Source of the DNA: Pseudooceanicola sp. HF7
GTDB taxonomy: Bacteria > Pseudomonadota > Alphaproteobacteria > Rhodobacterales > Rhodobacteraceae
Length of the DNA stretch: 64,000 bases
Assembly: GCF_011806405.1 (NCBI RefSeq)
Contig: NZ_JAATOW010000019.1
Coordinates: forward strand, 1-64,000
Direction of reading: 5' to 3'
In this document: positions 29,366 to 38,146 of the stretch, in pieces
Position numbering within the stretch: position 1 is the stretch's first letter
Layout: every line of letters starts with the position of its first letter
The notes under the pieces: model-generated
Told to the model about the DNA's origin: nothing
The model's input: the letters and a program-made list of their open reading frames with translations, nothing else
The model's database searches: none
Translations under genes and position numbers: made by a program

Positions 29366-30259
29366 ATGTCGCAATGGATCCTCTTCACGCTGGCCGCGGT
29401 GGTCTTTCAGACCGGGCGGTTCATGCTGCAAAAACATCTTTCCGGAACGGGGCTGAGCCCTTCGGGGGCGACCTTTGCGCGCTTCCTGTGGTCGGCGCCC
29501 TTGGTCTGGGCGGCGCTGCTGGCAAGCGGCCTTGCCGATCCTCAGATCTGGAGCGCCCTGCCGCCGGCCTTCTGGGCGCAAAGCGTACTGGGCGGGATCA
29601 CGCAGATCCTGGCAACGATCTGCGTCGTCGCCCTGTTTCGCAGCCGCAATTTCGCCGTCGGCGTGACGCTGAAGAAGACAGAGGTCCTGATCACCGCTTT
29701 CGTCGGTGTCGTAGCCCTTGGCGAATTCGTTTCCCTGCCGGCGCTGCTGGCGATGCTTTGCGGGCTGGTGGGGGTCCTGTTGATGACGGAGGTCCCGGGC
29801 GGCAAGGGGCTGGCGCGCTTTGCCAACCGCGCCGCGGCGCTTGGCCTTGCCTCCGGCGTCTTCTTTGCCGTGTCGGGGGTGACCTATCGCGGGGCCTCCC
29901 TGCTGGTGACGGGCGAGGCGCTGACCCGCGCGCTGGTGACGCTGGGCGCGGTCGTGACCTCTCAGCTGTTGCTGATGGCGGTCTGGCTGGCCTGGCGGGA
30001 AAGCGGAGAGATCACCCGCGTCCTGCGCGGCTGGCGCGTCACCTCGCTGGTCGGGCTGACATCGGTCTTTGGCAGCTATTGCTGGTTCGTGGCCTTCACG
30101 CTGCAGAACGCCGCCTATGTCTACACGATCGGCCAGTTCGAAGTGGTGCTGAGCCTGCTCGCATCCGTCCTGTTCTTCCATGAGAAGGTGAGCTGGCGCG
30201 AGCTGCTGGGGATCTGCGCGGTGACGGCCAGCGTACTGGCGCTGATCCTGTTCGGCTAA
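29366..30259 (+). CDS. EamA/DMT-superfamily transporter
   Basis: A 297-residue inner-membrane protein with ten hydrophobic helices in two repeats, the layout of drug/metabolite (EamA) transporters. VTLKKTEVLITAFVGVVALG at the end of repeat one and IGQFEVVLSLLASVLFFHEK in repeat two are the characteristic blocks. The substrate is unknown. Its TAA stop overlaps the stop of the convergent NUDIX gene by four bases (CTAA at 30256-30259). Confidence 0.88.
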   Translation: MSQWILFTLAAVVFQTGRFMLQKHLSGTGLSPSGATFARFLWSAPLVWAALLASGLADPQIWSALPPAFWAQSVLGGITQILATICVVALFRSRNFAVGVTLKKTEVLITAFVGVVALGEFVSLPALLAMLCGLVGVLLMTEVPGGKGLARFANRAAALGLASGVFFAVSGVTYRGASLLVTGEALTRALVTLGAVVTSQLLLMAVWLAWRESGEITRVLRGWRVTSLVGLTSVFGSYCWFVAFTLQNAAYVYTIGQFEVVLSLLASVLFFHEKVSWRELLGICAVTASVLALILFG

Positions 30260-30930
30260 CCGCGCAGGCGCTTGAAAAGCTGATCTTCCTCGCCCTGGGC
30301 GAAGTAGGGCACGCTGTCCGGCGGGCCGGGGTTGTCAAGGCGCGCGGCGACCTCTGCCAGCACGATCTCGGTTATGAAGGGCAGGTCGAAGCGGCGGATT
30401 TCCGACAGCGGAATCCATTGCAGGTGCGACAGCTCATCCGAGGCAGCTGAGAAGTCATCGGGATCGCTGGCGATGGCTGTCTCTGCCTCGATCAGGAAGA
30501 ACCGCGCGTCGAACCGGCGCGGACGGCCCGGGGGCGTCACGGCGCGAAAGATGAAACTGAGGCCGGAGGGATCCGGGCGGTGGCCGGTGGCGGCAAAGTC
30601 GCGCCAGTCGTCTGGCGCGTCGGGCCAGTCGCCGGGCGTACCAAGCAGCAGGCCGGTTTCCTCCCAGAACTCGCGGATGGCAGCTGCCGCCAGGGCCGGT
30701 GCCATGTCCGGCGGGCTGTTGCTGGCCAGCCGCGTGGCGCAGGGTTCTGCAAGCGGGGGCAGCGGGATCGCCGCATCGCCGGGGTCGACCGCGCCGCCGG
30801 GAAAGACGAACTTCATCGGCATGAAGACCGCCTGCGCGCCGCGCTGTCCCATCAGGACCCTGGGCACCGTGGTGCGGTCGCGGATCGCGATCACGGTTGC
30901 CGCATCTCTGATCGTGGGGCCATCGCCCAT
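30256..30930 (-). CDS. NUDIX hydrolase
   Basis: A 224-residue hydrolase of nucleoside-diphosphate-linked substrates. AIREFWEETGLLLG carries the core REUxEExGU of the Nudix box. The upstream half is drawn out, with FVFPGGAVDPGD about 35 residues earlier, which is the pattern of the larger CoA- or NADH-pyrophosphatase-like members. The N-terminus VLMGQRGAQAVFMPMKFVFP is typical of that subgroup. GGAAG precedes the ATG at 30930. It follows the DUF983 gene by 29 bases on the same strand, a pair that recurs in Rhodobacteraceae. Confidence 0.88.
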   Translation of the reverse strand: MGDGPTIRDAATVIAIRDRTTVPRVLMGQRGAQAVFMPMKFVFPGGAVDPGDAAIPLPPLAEPCATRLASNSPPDMAPALAAAAIREFWEETGLLLGTPGDWPDAPDDWRDFAATGHRPDPSGLSFIFRAVTPPGRPRRFDARFFLIEAETAIASDPDDFSAASDELSHLQWIPLSEIRRFDLPFITEIVLAEVAARLDNPGPPDSVPYFAQGEEDQLFKRLRG

Positions 30931-30959
30931 GGGTCTGCTTCCTTCGCGCAGACGGACCC

Positions 30960-31379
30960 TCAGGTCTTGGCCTGGCCGAATCCGTGCATGTGGCGGGCCC
31001 ATTGGAAGGCGACCAGCCCGCCCTTGAGCCTGGGAAGAAGATAAAGCGAGAGCGCCACCGTGCCAATCGTAAACCCGGTGAAGAGCACCATGGGGTCGGG
31101 CCGCCAGGCCAGCCAGGTGCTGAGCAGGGCGGGCGCCACAATATGGCCCACGATCAGGATCGTGAGGTAGGCCGGGCCATCATCGGCGCGATGATGGGAG
31201 TAGACCTCTCCGCAGACCGGGCAACTGTCGCGCACCTTGAGGTAAGATTGCATCAGGGGACCGTTGCCGCAATGCGGGCAGCGGCGGCGCCAGCCGCGCG
31301 TGATCGCGGGCATGACCGGACGGTCCTCTCCCTCTGGAAGGGGGGCGACGGTTTGTGCGGTATCTGAACTGTCTTGCAT
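30960..31379 (-). CDS. DUF983 family zinc-ribbon membrane protein
   Basis: A 139-residue protein. RRCPHCGNGPLM and DSCPVCGEVYSHHRADDGPA form a zinc-ribbon-like N-terminal part. Two hydrophobic helices follow (LTILIVGHIVAPALLSTWLA and LFTGFTIGTVALSLYLLP). This is the DUF983 family, found near cytochrome oxidase or NUDIX genes in Alphaproteobacteria and of unknown function. The ATG at 31379 has GGGAG about 8 bases upstream and is preferred over the ATG at 31424. Confidence 0.87.
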   Translation of the reverse strand: MQDSSDTAQTVAPLPEGEDRPVMPAITRGWRRRCPHCGNGPLMQSYLKVRDSCPVCGEVYSHHRADDGPAYLTILIVGHIVAPALLSTWLAWRPDPMVLFTGFTIGTVALSLYLLPRLKGGLVAFQWARHMHGFGQAKT

Positions 31380-31616
31380 CTCTGAAACTCCCGCCCGTGT
31401 CGGGCTGCGTCGAAGCTGGAACATGGGGCAAGGTTGAGTGGATTCCTAGGTGGTGCAACGTCTCCGCGTCCCGATGTCGCAAAACATGCCTTTCGGATGT
31501 GGCGAAAGAAAATCGCGATGGCGGCCGACGGAAGCGCTGAACCGGCCCGTATGAGGAAGCAGATGACGGGCGGAACAACCGCGCGCATCCGATAACGGGT
31601 AGTTTAGGAGAACGCC

Positions 31617-32207
31617 ATGAAGAAGGCCATTTTGCTGAGCGGGCTGACGGCCCTTTCCCTGACCGGTTTTACGGCCGCGTCTTTCGCGCAGGAGGGCGGT
31701 GATACGCCGCCGGCGAGCCGGGCGCTGGACTTCAGCCAGCTTGACGTCGATGGCAACGGGGAGCTGACGCTGGAAGAAATGCAGGCCCATGGGAAGGCCC
31801 GCGCCCAGGAACGTTTCGCGGCGGCCGATACCGATGGGGACGGCAAGCTGAGCGAAGCGGACGTTGCCGCCCACATGAAGGCGATGCGGGCCGAGCGGGA
31901 AGCGCAGCGCGATGCCCGCCGGGCCAAGCATTTCCTGGCTGAACGCGACGCTGATGGTGATGGCCTTCTGTCGATCGATGAGATGGCTCCGAAGGGCGCG
32001 CGCGCGGAAAAGATGTTCGGTCGCGTGGATCGCGACGGGGATGGCGTCATCTCTGCCGAGGAGTTCCAGGCCATGCAGGATCGCTTTGCCGAGCGTGGTA
32101 TGCACCCGCATGGGGATCACGGCCCCCGCAAGCGTGGCGAACACGGCGGTGACCATCGGGACGGCCACCGCGAGGCACCCTGGAAGCACGGCCAGGACCG
32201 GGGCTGA
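31617..32207 (+). CDS. Periplasmic EF-hand protein
   Basis: A 196-residue secreted protein. Residues 1-25 are a signal peptide ending ASFAQ. Four calcium-binding loops follow at residues 43-54, 71-82, 111-122 and 138-149, each of the form DxDGxGxLxxxE/D. The C-terminal 40 residues are His/Gly/Arg-rich and could bind transition metals. It may buffer or sense periplasmic metal ions. AGGAGAACGCC lies before the ATG. The next three genes encode an ECF sigma factor, an anti-sigma-like protein and a periplasmic metal-sensor-like protein, separated from this one by a strong terminator. Confidence 0.9.
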   Translation: MKKAILLSGLTALSLTGFTAASFAQEGGDTPPASRALDFSQLDVDGNGELTLEEMQAHGKARAQERFAAADTDGDGKLSEADVAAHMKAMRAEREAQRDARRAKHFLAERDADGDGLLSIDEMAPKGARAEKMFGRVDRDGDGVISAEEFQAMQDRFAERGMHPHGDHGPRKRGEHGGDHRDGHREAPWKHGQDRG

Positions 32208-32268
32208 GGCCAATTACGCCGGACCGGATATCCGGGGCAAAGACTGACCCTGGGCATTCGGTCCTGAG

Positions 32269-32297
32269 CTGCCGGCGCCGTGCCCTGGCGCCGGCAG
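32269..32297 (+). terminator. Terminator after the EF-hand gene
   Basis: A perfect 11-bp stem CTGCCGGCGCC/GGCGCCGGCAG with a seven-base loop, 62 bases past the EF-hand stop and about 90 bases before the sigma-factor gene. No T-run follows. Confidence 0.65.
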
Positions 32298-32388
32298 GTC
32301 AAAGCTTGACCCGCAAGGAGAGGCGCATGGCGCAGCCAGCAGGTGACGCGATTGCCAGGGCCCGCACGAAGGGATACCTCGCAGAGGT

Positions 32389-32982
32389 ATGAGTGACATG
32401 GCCTTCGACGATCCAGATGCCATACCGGACGACGCGCTGTTGGTGCTGTTTGCCAATGGCGACCGGGCCGCGGCTGCTGCGCTGACGGCGCGTCTGGGGC
32501 CGCGCGTGCTGTCGCAGGCCTGGCGGATGCTGGGCGACCGGGCCGAAGCCGAGGATGTGACCCAGGACGCGATGATGCGCCTTTGGAAGATCGCGCCGGA
32601 GTGGCGCCAGGGCGAGGCCAAGGTCTCTACCTGGCTGTACCGGGTGACGGCGAACCTGTGCACGGACCGTCTGCGCCGTCGCCGGGGGGGCACTCAGGAT
32701 ATCGAGGATGTGCCGGAACCGGCAGATCCGGGAGAACCGGCAGATGAACAGCTGCAGCAGCGGGCGCGACTGGATGCGCTGCAGCTTGCGCTGGATGCCT
32801 TGCCGGAGCGGCAGAAACAGGCGGTGATCTTGCGCCACCTGGAAGGGTTCGGCAATCCTGAGATTGCCGAGATCATGGAGATCAGCACCGAAGCGGTCGA
32901 AAGCTTGACCGCGAGGGGCAAGAGGGCGCTGACCCGGCTACTGGCCGGGAAGCGGGACGAGTTGGGGTATCAGGATGACTGA
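32389..32982 (+). CDS. ECF-type RNA polymerase sigma factor
   Basis: A 197-residue sigma-70 family factor with regions 2 and 4 only. Region 2 contains GDRAEAEDVTQDAMMRLWK and STWLYRVTANLCTDRLRR. Region 4 contains LPERQKQAVILRHLEGFGNP and EAVESLTARGKRAL, the promoter -35-recognition helix. It should direct polymerase to a small regulon. The ATG at 32389 sits directly on AGAGG; the ATG at 32398, ten bases beyond it, is also possible. Its last 8 bases overlap the next gene, which encodes a membrane protein placed like an anti-sigma factor. Confidence 0.9.
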   Translation: MSDMAFDDPDAIPDDALLVLFANGDRAAAAALTARLGPRVLSQAWRMLGDRAEAEDVTQDAMMRLWKIAPEWRQGEAKVSTWLYRVTANLCTDRLRRRRGGTQDIEDVPEPADPGEPADEQLQQRARLDALQLALDALPERQKQAVILRHLEGFGNPEIAEIMEISTEAVESLTARGKRALTRLLAGKRDELGYQDD

Positions 32983-33370
32983 CGGCAAGAAGGACGATCT
33001 GTTTCCCGAGGCGGCGCTGGAGGCGCTCTTCGATGAGGCCCGTGGTGCGCAGGACCTGCGCTTGCCCGATGATCTGACGGCCCGCATCCTGGCTGATGCA
33101 GAGCAGGCAGCCAGCGGGCGGGAGGCCCCGCCGCGTGCGCCCAGGCGCAGGGCGGGCTGGGGGGCGTTCCTTGCCTCCATCGGCGGGATCCCGGCGCTGG
33201 CGGGGCTGGCGGCGGCCACTGTTGCCGGGATCTGGATCGGTGTGACGCCGCCCGACGCCGTGCAGAACGGGATGCAGGCTTTCATGGGAACGGCCAGCAG
33301 CGAAGAGCTTTTCGAGCTTTACGTGGTCGACAGCGCGGATGGCTACGGTTTCGACGAAGGGGAAGGGTAG
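32975..33370 (+). CDS. Probable anti-sigma membrane protein
   Basis: A 131-residue protein with a soluble acidic N-terminus (about residues 1-60), one hydrophobic helix (about 69-92) and a short periplasmic tail. I recognise no named domain. The overlap of 8 bases with the ECF sigma gene and the single-helix layout fit an anti-sigma factor that holds the sigma factor at the membrane. No zinc (HxxxCxxC) anti-sigma motif is seen. Similar proteins in this group are annotated only as hypothetical. Confidence 0.6.
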   Translation: MTDGKKDDLFPEAALEALFDEARGAQDLRLPDDLTARILADAEQAASGREAPPRAPRRRAGWGAFLASIGGIPALAGLAAATVAGIWIGVTPPDAVQNGMQAFMGTASSEELFELYVVDSADGYGFDEGEG

Positions 33371-33374
33371 AGGA

Positions 33375-33893
33375 ATGAGCGAACCAAGGACTGCAGGGGA
33401 TCCCAGGCAAGGCCCCCGTCGGGGGCGCGGGTTGAAGATTGCCTTCTTCATTTCCCTTGCGCTCAACCTTGCCGTTGCCGGCATGGTCGGCGGTGCGATC
33501 CTGCGCGGGCATGGCGAACATGGTCCGCGTTCGCGCCCGCCTGGGGCGGATCGCTTCGGTGGCGTCATTGCCTATGCGCTGAGCCCCGAGGACCGGCGCT
33601 GGATCGGGCGGGAAATCGGGCGCGAGATGCGCGAGCGGCGTCCGGAGCGGGATGTCGTGCGGGCAGAGTTCGAACGTATCCTTGGGGCGCTCAGGTCCGA
33701 TCCCTATGAAGCGGACGTGCTGGAAGACAGCATGGAGCGTCAGCTTGAGGAAGCCATGCGACGCCTGGGGCTGGGCCAGAAGGTCTTGCTGGAGCGGCTC
33801 GCGGAGATGTCCCGGGAAGAGCGGCTGGCCGTTGCGGACCGGCTTGAGGAAGTCCTGCGGCGCCCGCTGTCAAAGCGCCACTCCGACGATTGA
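33375..33893 (+). CDS. Periplasmic heavy-metal-sensor-like (CnrX/CpxP-type) protein
   Basis: A 172-residue protein with one membrane anchor (about residues 21-43) and a helical periplasmic part. LSPEDRRWIGREIGREMRER and EVLRRPLS near the end fit the Metal_resist/CpxP-like four-helix fold. AAGGG lies 7 bases before the ATG at 33375, four bases after the anti-sigma-like stop. In the CnrYXH system a similar protein senses metal and releases an ECF sigma factor, so this three-gene operon probably works in the same manner. The ligand is not known; few His or Cys residues are seen. Confidence 0.75.
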   Translation: MSEPRTAGDPRQGPRRGRGLKIAFFISLALNLAVAGMVGGAILRGHGEHGPRSRPPGADRFGGVIAYALSPEDRRWIGREIGREMRERRPERDVVRAEFERILGALRSDPYEADVLEDSMERQLEEAMRRLGLGQKVLLERLAEMSREERLAVADRLEEVLRRPLSKRHSDD

Positions 33894-33961
33894 GGCAGCG
33901 GCAGGCCTGCATCCTTGCCGGGGGGCTTACCGTGCAAGGGCAGGTCTTGCGGGTGAGAGGT

Positions 33962-35398
33962 TCAGGAACTCAGCCGCATCTCACCGCTGATTTCGGACAG
34001 GTAGCTGGTTCTTGCATGCAGCGCGACCTGGTCCCGCCCGTTGCGCTTGGCGGTGTAAAGCGCGCTATCCGCATCTGTCAGAAGTTCTTCGGCGCTGCGC
34101 TGGCCAAGCTGTCCGATGGTCACCCCGATGGAGACCGTCAGGTTCAGGGGCGGTCGCTGGGTGTCCAGCGGCACGGGTGAGCAGCGCACGATCTCGCAAA
34201 GCTGGCTGGCGATGTAGAGGCTTTCGTTGGGTCCGGTCTCTGGCAGCATGATCAGAAATTCCTCTCCCCCCAGACGCGCCAGAAGATCGCAGGGCCGCAG
34301 GTTGTCACGCAGGACACCGGCCAGGCATTGCAGCGCGGTATCACCGGCCAGGTGGCCGTGGCGGTCATTCACCGCCTTGAAGTGATCGATATCTGCAATG
34401 CAGACGGCGAAAGACCCCGCCGCCTTGCCCGCGTTCGCAGCAAGCTGGTTCAGCCGGGGCAGGGCGAAGCGGCGGTTGTAGAGCCCGGTCAGCGGGTCGA
34501 TCACCGAGGCCCGCAGGCCATCGGCCAGGGCTGAGCGCAGGCAGCGGCGCCGTTCCAGGCGTCTTTGCAGGTTGATCAGTCGCGCATTCAGCTCCTCTGC
34601 GTCCAGACCGTTGGTCATCACCTCGCTGGCACCGATGTCGTACCCTTGGGACACGCAGCGCGGACTGGGATCTTGCGCGATAAGGACAACCTCTGTCTCT
34701 GGCGGATGGCGTTGCGAGCGCAGCTCTGCGATGATCCGGAAGACCCTGCTTTCGTTGCCCGCCTGAAGCCCCATGACCAGCAGCCTTGGGGTGTCATCCT
34801 GCGTGTCGCGAAGCTCTTCCGTGCGCGTGATCTGGTCCAGTGTGACGATATCATGGTGGATGCGGCGGCTTGCTGACATGGCCGTTTTCCACGCTTCGGC
34901 CATGCCCGCATCGGAGGCGACCATGGTCACGGGAATGCGGCCCGTGAAATCCATCGTGGCATCGGAGAAGCCGGGCATCGGTGGCGTGTCCCCGCCATCG
35001 CCGCGCAGCTGCAGGGCCTCTACCATGGCGCGGGCACGCTCATGCGAGCGCAGCCGGGCATGGAACACCTCATCCGGTTCGCTGCGGGGAATTACGTCAT
35101 CCGCTCCTTGGGACAGGAGCTCGGCCCGGTTCGTCTGTGCCCAGGCGGCCGTGACCACGAAAATGATCGTATCGCTGCACCGGGAGTCCTGGCGGATGCG
35201 TTGCAGGAAATCCCTTACCGTCGGGGCGCTCAGCTGGTCGGAAACAAGAATAACGCCCGGTTTCCATTGCTGCATCAAGGCGAAGGCTTCTTCGTCCGAT
35301 CCGGCGATGCGGATGTCATAGAATGCGCCCGAGAGACGCGCGGCCAGAGTGATCCGCCGCGTTACGTCATCGTCAACAATCAGAATTCTTCCTGGCAT
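33962..35398 (-). CDS. PleD-like response regulator, REC-REC-GGDEF diguanylate cyclase
   Basis: A 478-residue cytosolic protein. The N-terminal receiver domain has GRILIVDDD and the phospho-acceptor Asp in VILVSDQLSAP; the usual late Lys region reads IPRSE. A second, degenerate receiver follows. The C-terminal domain carries RLGGEEFLIM, an active GGEEF site, with RPCD five residues earlier as the inhibitory c-di-GMP site. It should make c-di-GMP. The ATG at 35398 (MPGRILIV) has GGGGCGG upstream; the ATG at 35422 lacks one. It is divergent from the DUF3572 gene, a pairing usual in Rhodobacteraceae. Confidence 0.92.
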   Translation of the reverse strand: MPGRILIVDDDVTRRITLAARLSGAFYDIRIAGSDEEAFALMQQWKPGVILVSDQLSAPTVRDFLQRIRQDSRCSDTIIFVVTAAWAQTNRAELLSQGADDVIPRSEPDEVFHARLRSHERARAMVEALQLRGDGGDTPPMPGFSDATMDFTGRIPVTMVASDAGMAEAWKTAMSASRRIHHDIVTLDQITRTEELRDTQDDTPRLLVMGLQAGNESRVFRIIAELRSQRHPPETEVVLIAQDPSPRCVSQGYDIGASEVMTNGLDAEELNARLINLQRRLERRRCLRSALADGLRASVIDPLTGLYNRRFALPRLNQLAANAGKAAGSFAVCIADIDHFKAVNDRHGHLAGDTALQCLAGVLRDNLRPCDLLARLGGEEFLIMLPETGPNESLYIASQLCEIVRCSPVPLDTQRPPLNLTVSIGVTIGQLGQRSAEELLTDADSALYTAKRNGRDQVALHARTSYLSEISGEMRLSS

Positions 35399-35499
35399 GT
35401 CCGCCCCGATCTTTTTGGTCATTGTTGCGGCTTGATTGACCTAGGAATTGGTGAAATTGGTTAAGAATCCATTTCTCTTGGTAAAGGAAACCTTGGCTC

Positions 35500-35784
35500 T
35501 TGGTGACAAGCACGCAGCGCGCGGAAGAGATTGCCCTGACCTGCCTGGCCTGGCTTGCGGGCAACGATGACCTGCTTCCGGTCTTCCTGGGATCCAGCGG
35601 ATTGTCCGTGGATGAGCTGCGCGAGGCGGCGCAAACCCCTGAATTCCTTGGGGCTGTTCTGGATTTTCTGCTGATGGACGACGCCTGGGTCAAAGCGTGC
35701 TGCGACGCTTCGGGCCTGGCCTATGATCAGCCGATGCAGGCGCGCATGGCCTTGCCCGGCGGCGAACAGGTGCATTGGACCTGA
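35500..35784 (+). CDS. DUF3572 family protein
   Basis: A 94-residue all-helical protein; ALTCLAWLAGNDDLLPVFLG and FLGAVLDFLLMDD are the family blocks. Function unknown. No ATG is available: the TTG at 35500 lies 10 bases after AAGGAA, and the GTG at 35503 is the alternative. It is divergent from the PleD-like gene with about 100 bases between them and convergent with the MarR gene. Confidence 0.85.
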   Translation: MVTSTQRAEEIALTCLAWLAGNDDLLPVFLGSSGLSVDELREAAQTPEFLGAVLDFLLMDDAWVKACCDASGLAYDQPMQARMALPGGEQVHWT

Positions 35785-35796
35785 GCAGGCGCTTGC

Positions 35797-36255
35797 CTAG
35801 AGGTGGCGAAGGTTCGCCTCTTCGCCTTCGGTCAATTCCTTGAGAAGGGCGACCAACCGGGCTGCATCGGCCTCTCCCAGACGATCGGTCATGACGTTCG
35901 AATTCTCTTGCGCGAAGGGGGTGCCAAGCCGCACCGCCTCTTCCCCCTTTTCGGTCAGCGAGATCTGCCGGGTGCGGCGGTCATCGGTGCCGAAGCGGCG
36001 CTCGATCAGTTCGGCGGCCTCCATCTGGCGCAGGGCGCGCGAGGTTGCCGTGCGATCGATGCCCACGAAATCCGCCAGTTCCGACGGCTGGGTAAGCCCT
36101 TCGTTGGCCAGGCCCAGCAGGATGCACCAGGTGATCCGGGTCAGCCCGATCTCACGCAGTTTCTCATCCAGGCGACGTTCCTGAAGGCGCGCGGCCAGGG
36201 ACAGCCAGTAGCCGAGCGATTGGTGCAGGCGATATCCGGGGGGCTGGGAATGCAT
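35797..36255 (-). CDS. MarR-family transcriptional regulator
   Basis: A 152-residue winged-helix dimer. QPSELADFVGIDRTATSRALRQ is the helix-turn-helix (about residues 56-78) and RRFGTDDRRTRQISLTEKG is the wing. The inducer and targets are unknown. It lies divergent from a HAD-phosphatase gene with 117 bases between the starts, so it may control that gene and itself. Only the last 152 residues of a much longer open frame are real; the upstream part is antisense to the HAD gene. Confidence 0.9.
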   Translation of the reverse strand: MHSQPPGYRLHQSLGYWLSLAARLQERRLDEKLREIGLTRITWCILLGLANEGLTQPSELADFVGIDRTATSRALRQMEAAELIERRFGTDDRRTRQISLTEKGEEAVRLGTPFAQENSNVMTDRLGEADAARLVALLKELTEGEEANLRHL

Positions 36256-36372
36256 GAGCGTTTTCAGCCTGACGCGCCGTGAAAAGTCAAGCGCCACGCG
36301 CCCTTGAGCGGCGCTTGCGCCAATGATCGAGATGCAGCAGGTTGCAGAAAGGCATGGGCACAGAGGGCAGGC

Positions 36373-37089
36373 ATGGCAATCACGGCGATACTCTTCGACA
36401 AGGACGGCACGCTGTTCGAATTTGGTGCGACATGGAACGCCTGGGCGGCTCAGGTGGTACAGGTGCTTTCGCAGGGGGATGCGACCCTGGCTGGCGCGCT
36501 GGCAGAGGCGATGCGCTTTGATCTGTCGACAGGCAGCTTCCATCCTGACAGCGCGGTGATTGCCGGGACGAACCGCGAGGTCGCAGGCCTGATCCGCAGG
36601 GTTCTGCCCGAAAGCTCCCTGGAAGAGATCGAGGATCTCCTGATCGCCTCTGCGGCCAATACGCTCCTGGTGCCCGCAGCCCCCCTCGAGGCGCTGCTTG
36701 ATGAGTTGGCGGGCGACGGAATCGCGCTTGGCGTGATGACCAATGACAGTGAAGTCAGTGCGCGCGCGCAGCTGAGCACGGCAGGGGTGCTTGACCGCTT
36801 TGCCTTCGTGGCCGGCGCGGACAGTGGTCATGGGGCAAAGCCCGATCCGGCCCCCCTGCGCGCTTTCCTGGAGCATGGTGGCCACCTGGCGGGCGACGCG
36901 GTCATGGTGGGTGACAGTACCCACGACCTGCTGGCAGGTCGCGCGGCCGGCATGCAGACGGTTGCGGTTCTGACGGGGATGGCGGACGCGCATGAGCTGA
37001 CGCCCTATGCCGATGTTGTCCTGCCGCATATTGGCCATCTTCCCGATTGGCTGCGCCAGGACGGGTCGGAGCAGCCCGGACGTAGTTAA
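36373..37089 (+). CDS. HAD-family hydrolase, phosphoglycolate-phosphatase-like
   Basis: A 238-residue hydrolase. Motif I is LFDKDGTLFEF with the nucleophile Asp9 and general acid Asp11, motif II GVMTNDS, motif III Lys in GHGAKPDP, and motif IV VMVGDSTHDLLAG. The helical cap sits between motifs I and II (C1 class), as in phosphoglycolate phosphatases. AGAGGG lies about 5 bases before the ATG at 36373. The physiological substrate is not shown by sequence. Confidence 0.9.
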   Translation: MAITAILFDKDGTLFEFGATWNAWAAQVVQVLSQGDATLAGALAEAMRFDLSTGSFHPDSAVIAGTNREVAGLIRRVLPESSLEEIEDLLIASAANTLLVPAAPLEALLDELAGDGIALGVMTNDSEVSARAQLSTAGVLDRFAFVAGADSGHGAKPDPAPLRAFLEHGGHLAGDAVMVGDSTHDLLAGRAAGMQTVAVLTGMADAHELTPYADVVLPHIGHLPDWLRQDGSEQPGRS

Positions 37090-37558
37090 CAGGATCTTTC
37101 CACATCGCCTGCTGACCTGACGTGCGGCGCGGACAGTGGTGCGGCTTGGCCTTCGCTGAGCGGTCCTAACCCGTTGATGGGCTGAGACCGGCGTTCCGCG
37201 ATGTAACGGGAAAGGCGGTCACGTCTTCGGCATCCAGCAAAAGCAGGCCGGCTATACGATGGCCGTTTACCACCCCTTCCTGTCCGATTGGCGCAGTTAC
37301 GAATTTTGGGAGCAGTCCCGCAGTCTAGGCCGTCGAAAGAGCCCATGCCAAGTAATTGCTGATATTGAAGGACTTCCCGCCGCCGCCAACGCCGGACGCC
37401 GCTCTTTTGGACTTCTTTTTAAGGCGCAAGGAATCGGGCGGCGCCCCCTCGGATTTCCAAGCCCGTCCTCGCAAGGATCGCGTAGGAAGAGCGGCACTTG
37501 TTGAAGTGATGTTAAGCCTCTGAGGCGATGCTGGCCGAAAGTGGCGGGCAATGACGAC
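37090..37558. other. 469-base gap before the H-NOX-like gene
   Basis: No gene is supported. Frames on both strands are Arg/Pro-rich with no family features. There is a locally AT-richer stretch near 37300-37430 and a short GC hairpin near 37437-37450. The length is unusual for this gene-dense window and would suit a small RNA or a long leader, but I recognise no known RNA. Confidence 0.4.
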
Positions 37559-38146
37559 ATGCACGGTTTGATCAACAAATCCATCCAGTCCTTTCTGCGG
37601 GACACCTACGGCGAGGCCGTCTGGAGTGATGTCGTTCTGGCGGCGGATCTGCCGACCAAGGAGTTCGAGGCGATGCTGGCCTATGATGACGAGATCACGG
37701 GCCTGGTTCTGGATGCCGCCGCCGCCCGCCTGAGCCGCCCGCGCGAGGTGCTCCTGGAAGATATCGGGACCTATCTTGTGTCCCACGAGAACAGCCGCGG
37801 CGTCAGGCGATTGCTGCGTTTTGCGGGGGTCTGTTACGAGGATTTCCTGTTTTCGCTGGAAGATCTTCCGGACCGCACCCGGCTGGCCGTCCCGGACCTT
37901 GAACTGCCCGCGCTGGACCTGCGCCAGGAAGAGGCAAGCCGCTTCACGCTGACGACGGGCAATGGCTTGCCCGGAATGGGGCATGTGCTGGTCGGCGTGC
38001 TGCGTGCCATGGCCGATGATTATGGCGCGCTGGTCATGCTGGATCACCTTGGCGAGGGGGGGCAGGGCGAATGCATAGAGATCACGCTGGTGGAACCCCG
38101 CTTTTCCGAGGGCAAACGGTTCGAGCTTGGGGTGCGCACCGGATGA
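37559..38146 (+). CDS. H-NOX-like (heme NO-binding fold) protein lacking heme ligands
   Basis: A 195-residue protein that aligns with H-NOX domains throughout: MHGLINKSIQSFLRDTYG at the start and RRLLRFAGVCYEDFLFSLED in the middle. In H-NOX proteins a His after this block holds the heme iron; here that place is Pro104 (SLEDLPDRT). The YxSxR motif that grips the heme propionates is replaced by Leu131, Thr133 and Asn135. It therefore probably does not bind heme in the usual way. The ATG at 37559 matches the family start; a GTG lies 18 bases upstream. The stop overlaps the next start as ATGA, so it is coupled to the GGDEF partner. Confidence 0.85.
   Translation: MHGLINKSIQSFLRDTYGEAVWSDVVLAADLPTKEFEAMLAYDDEITGLVLDAAAARLSRPREVLLEDIGTYLVSHENSRGVRRLLRFAGVCYEDFLFSLEDLPDRTRLAVPDLELPALDLRQEEASRFTLTTGNGLPGMGHVLVGVLRAMADDYGALVMLDHLGEGGQGECIEITLVEPRFSEGKRFELGVRTG

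Noticed and set aside
37259-37605. Opposed frames in the gap before the H-NOX-like gene
   Set aside because: Both are Arg/Pro/Ser-rich without motifs; neither has a good start.
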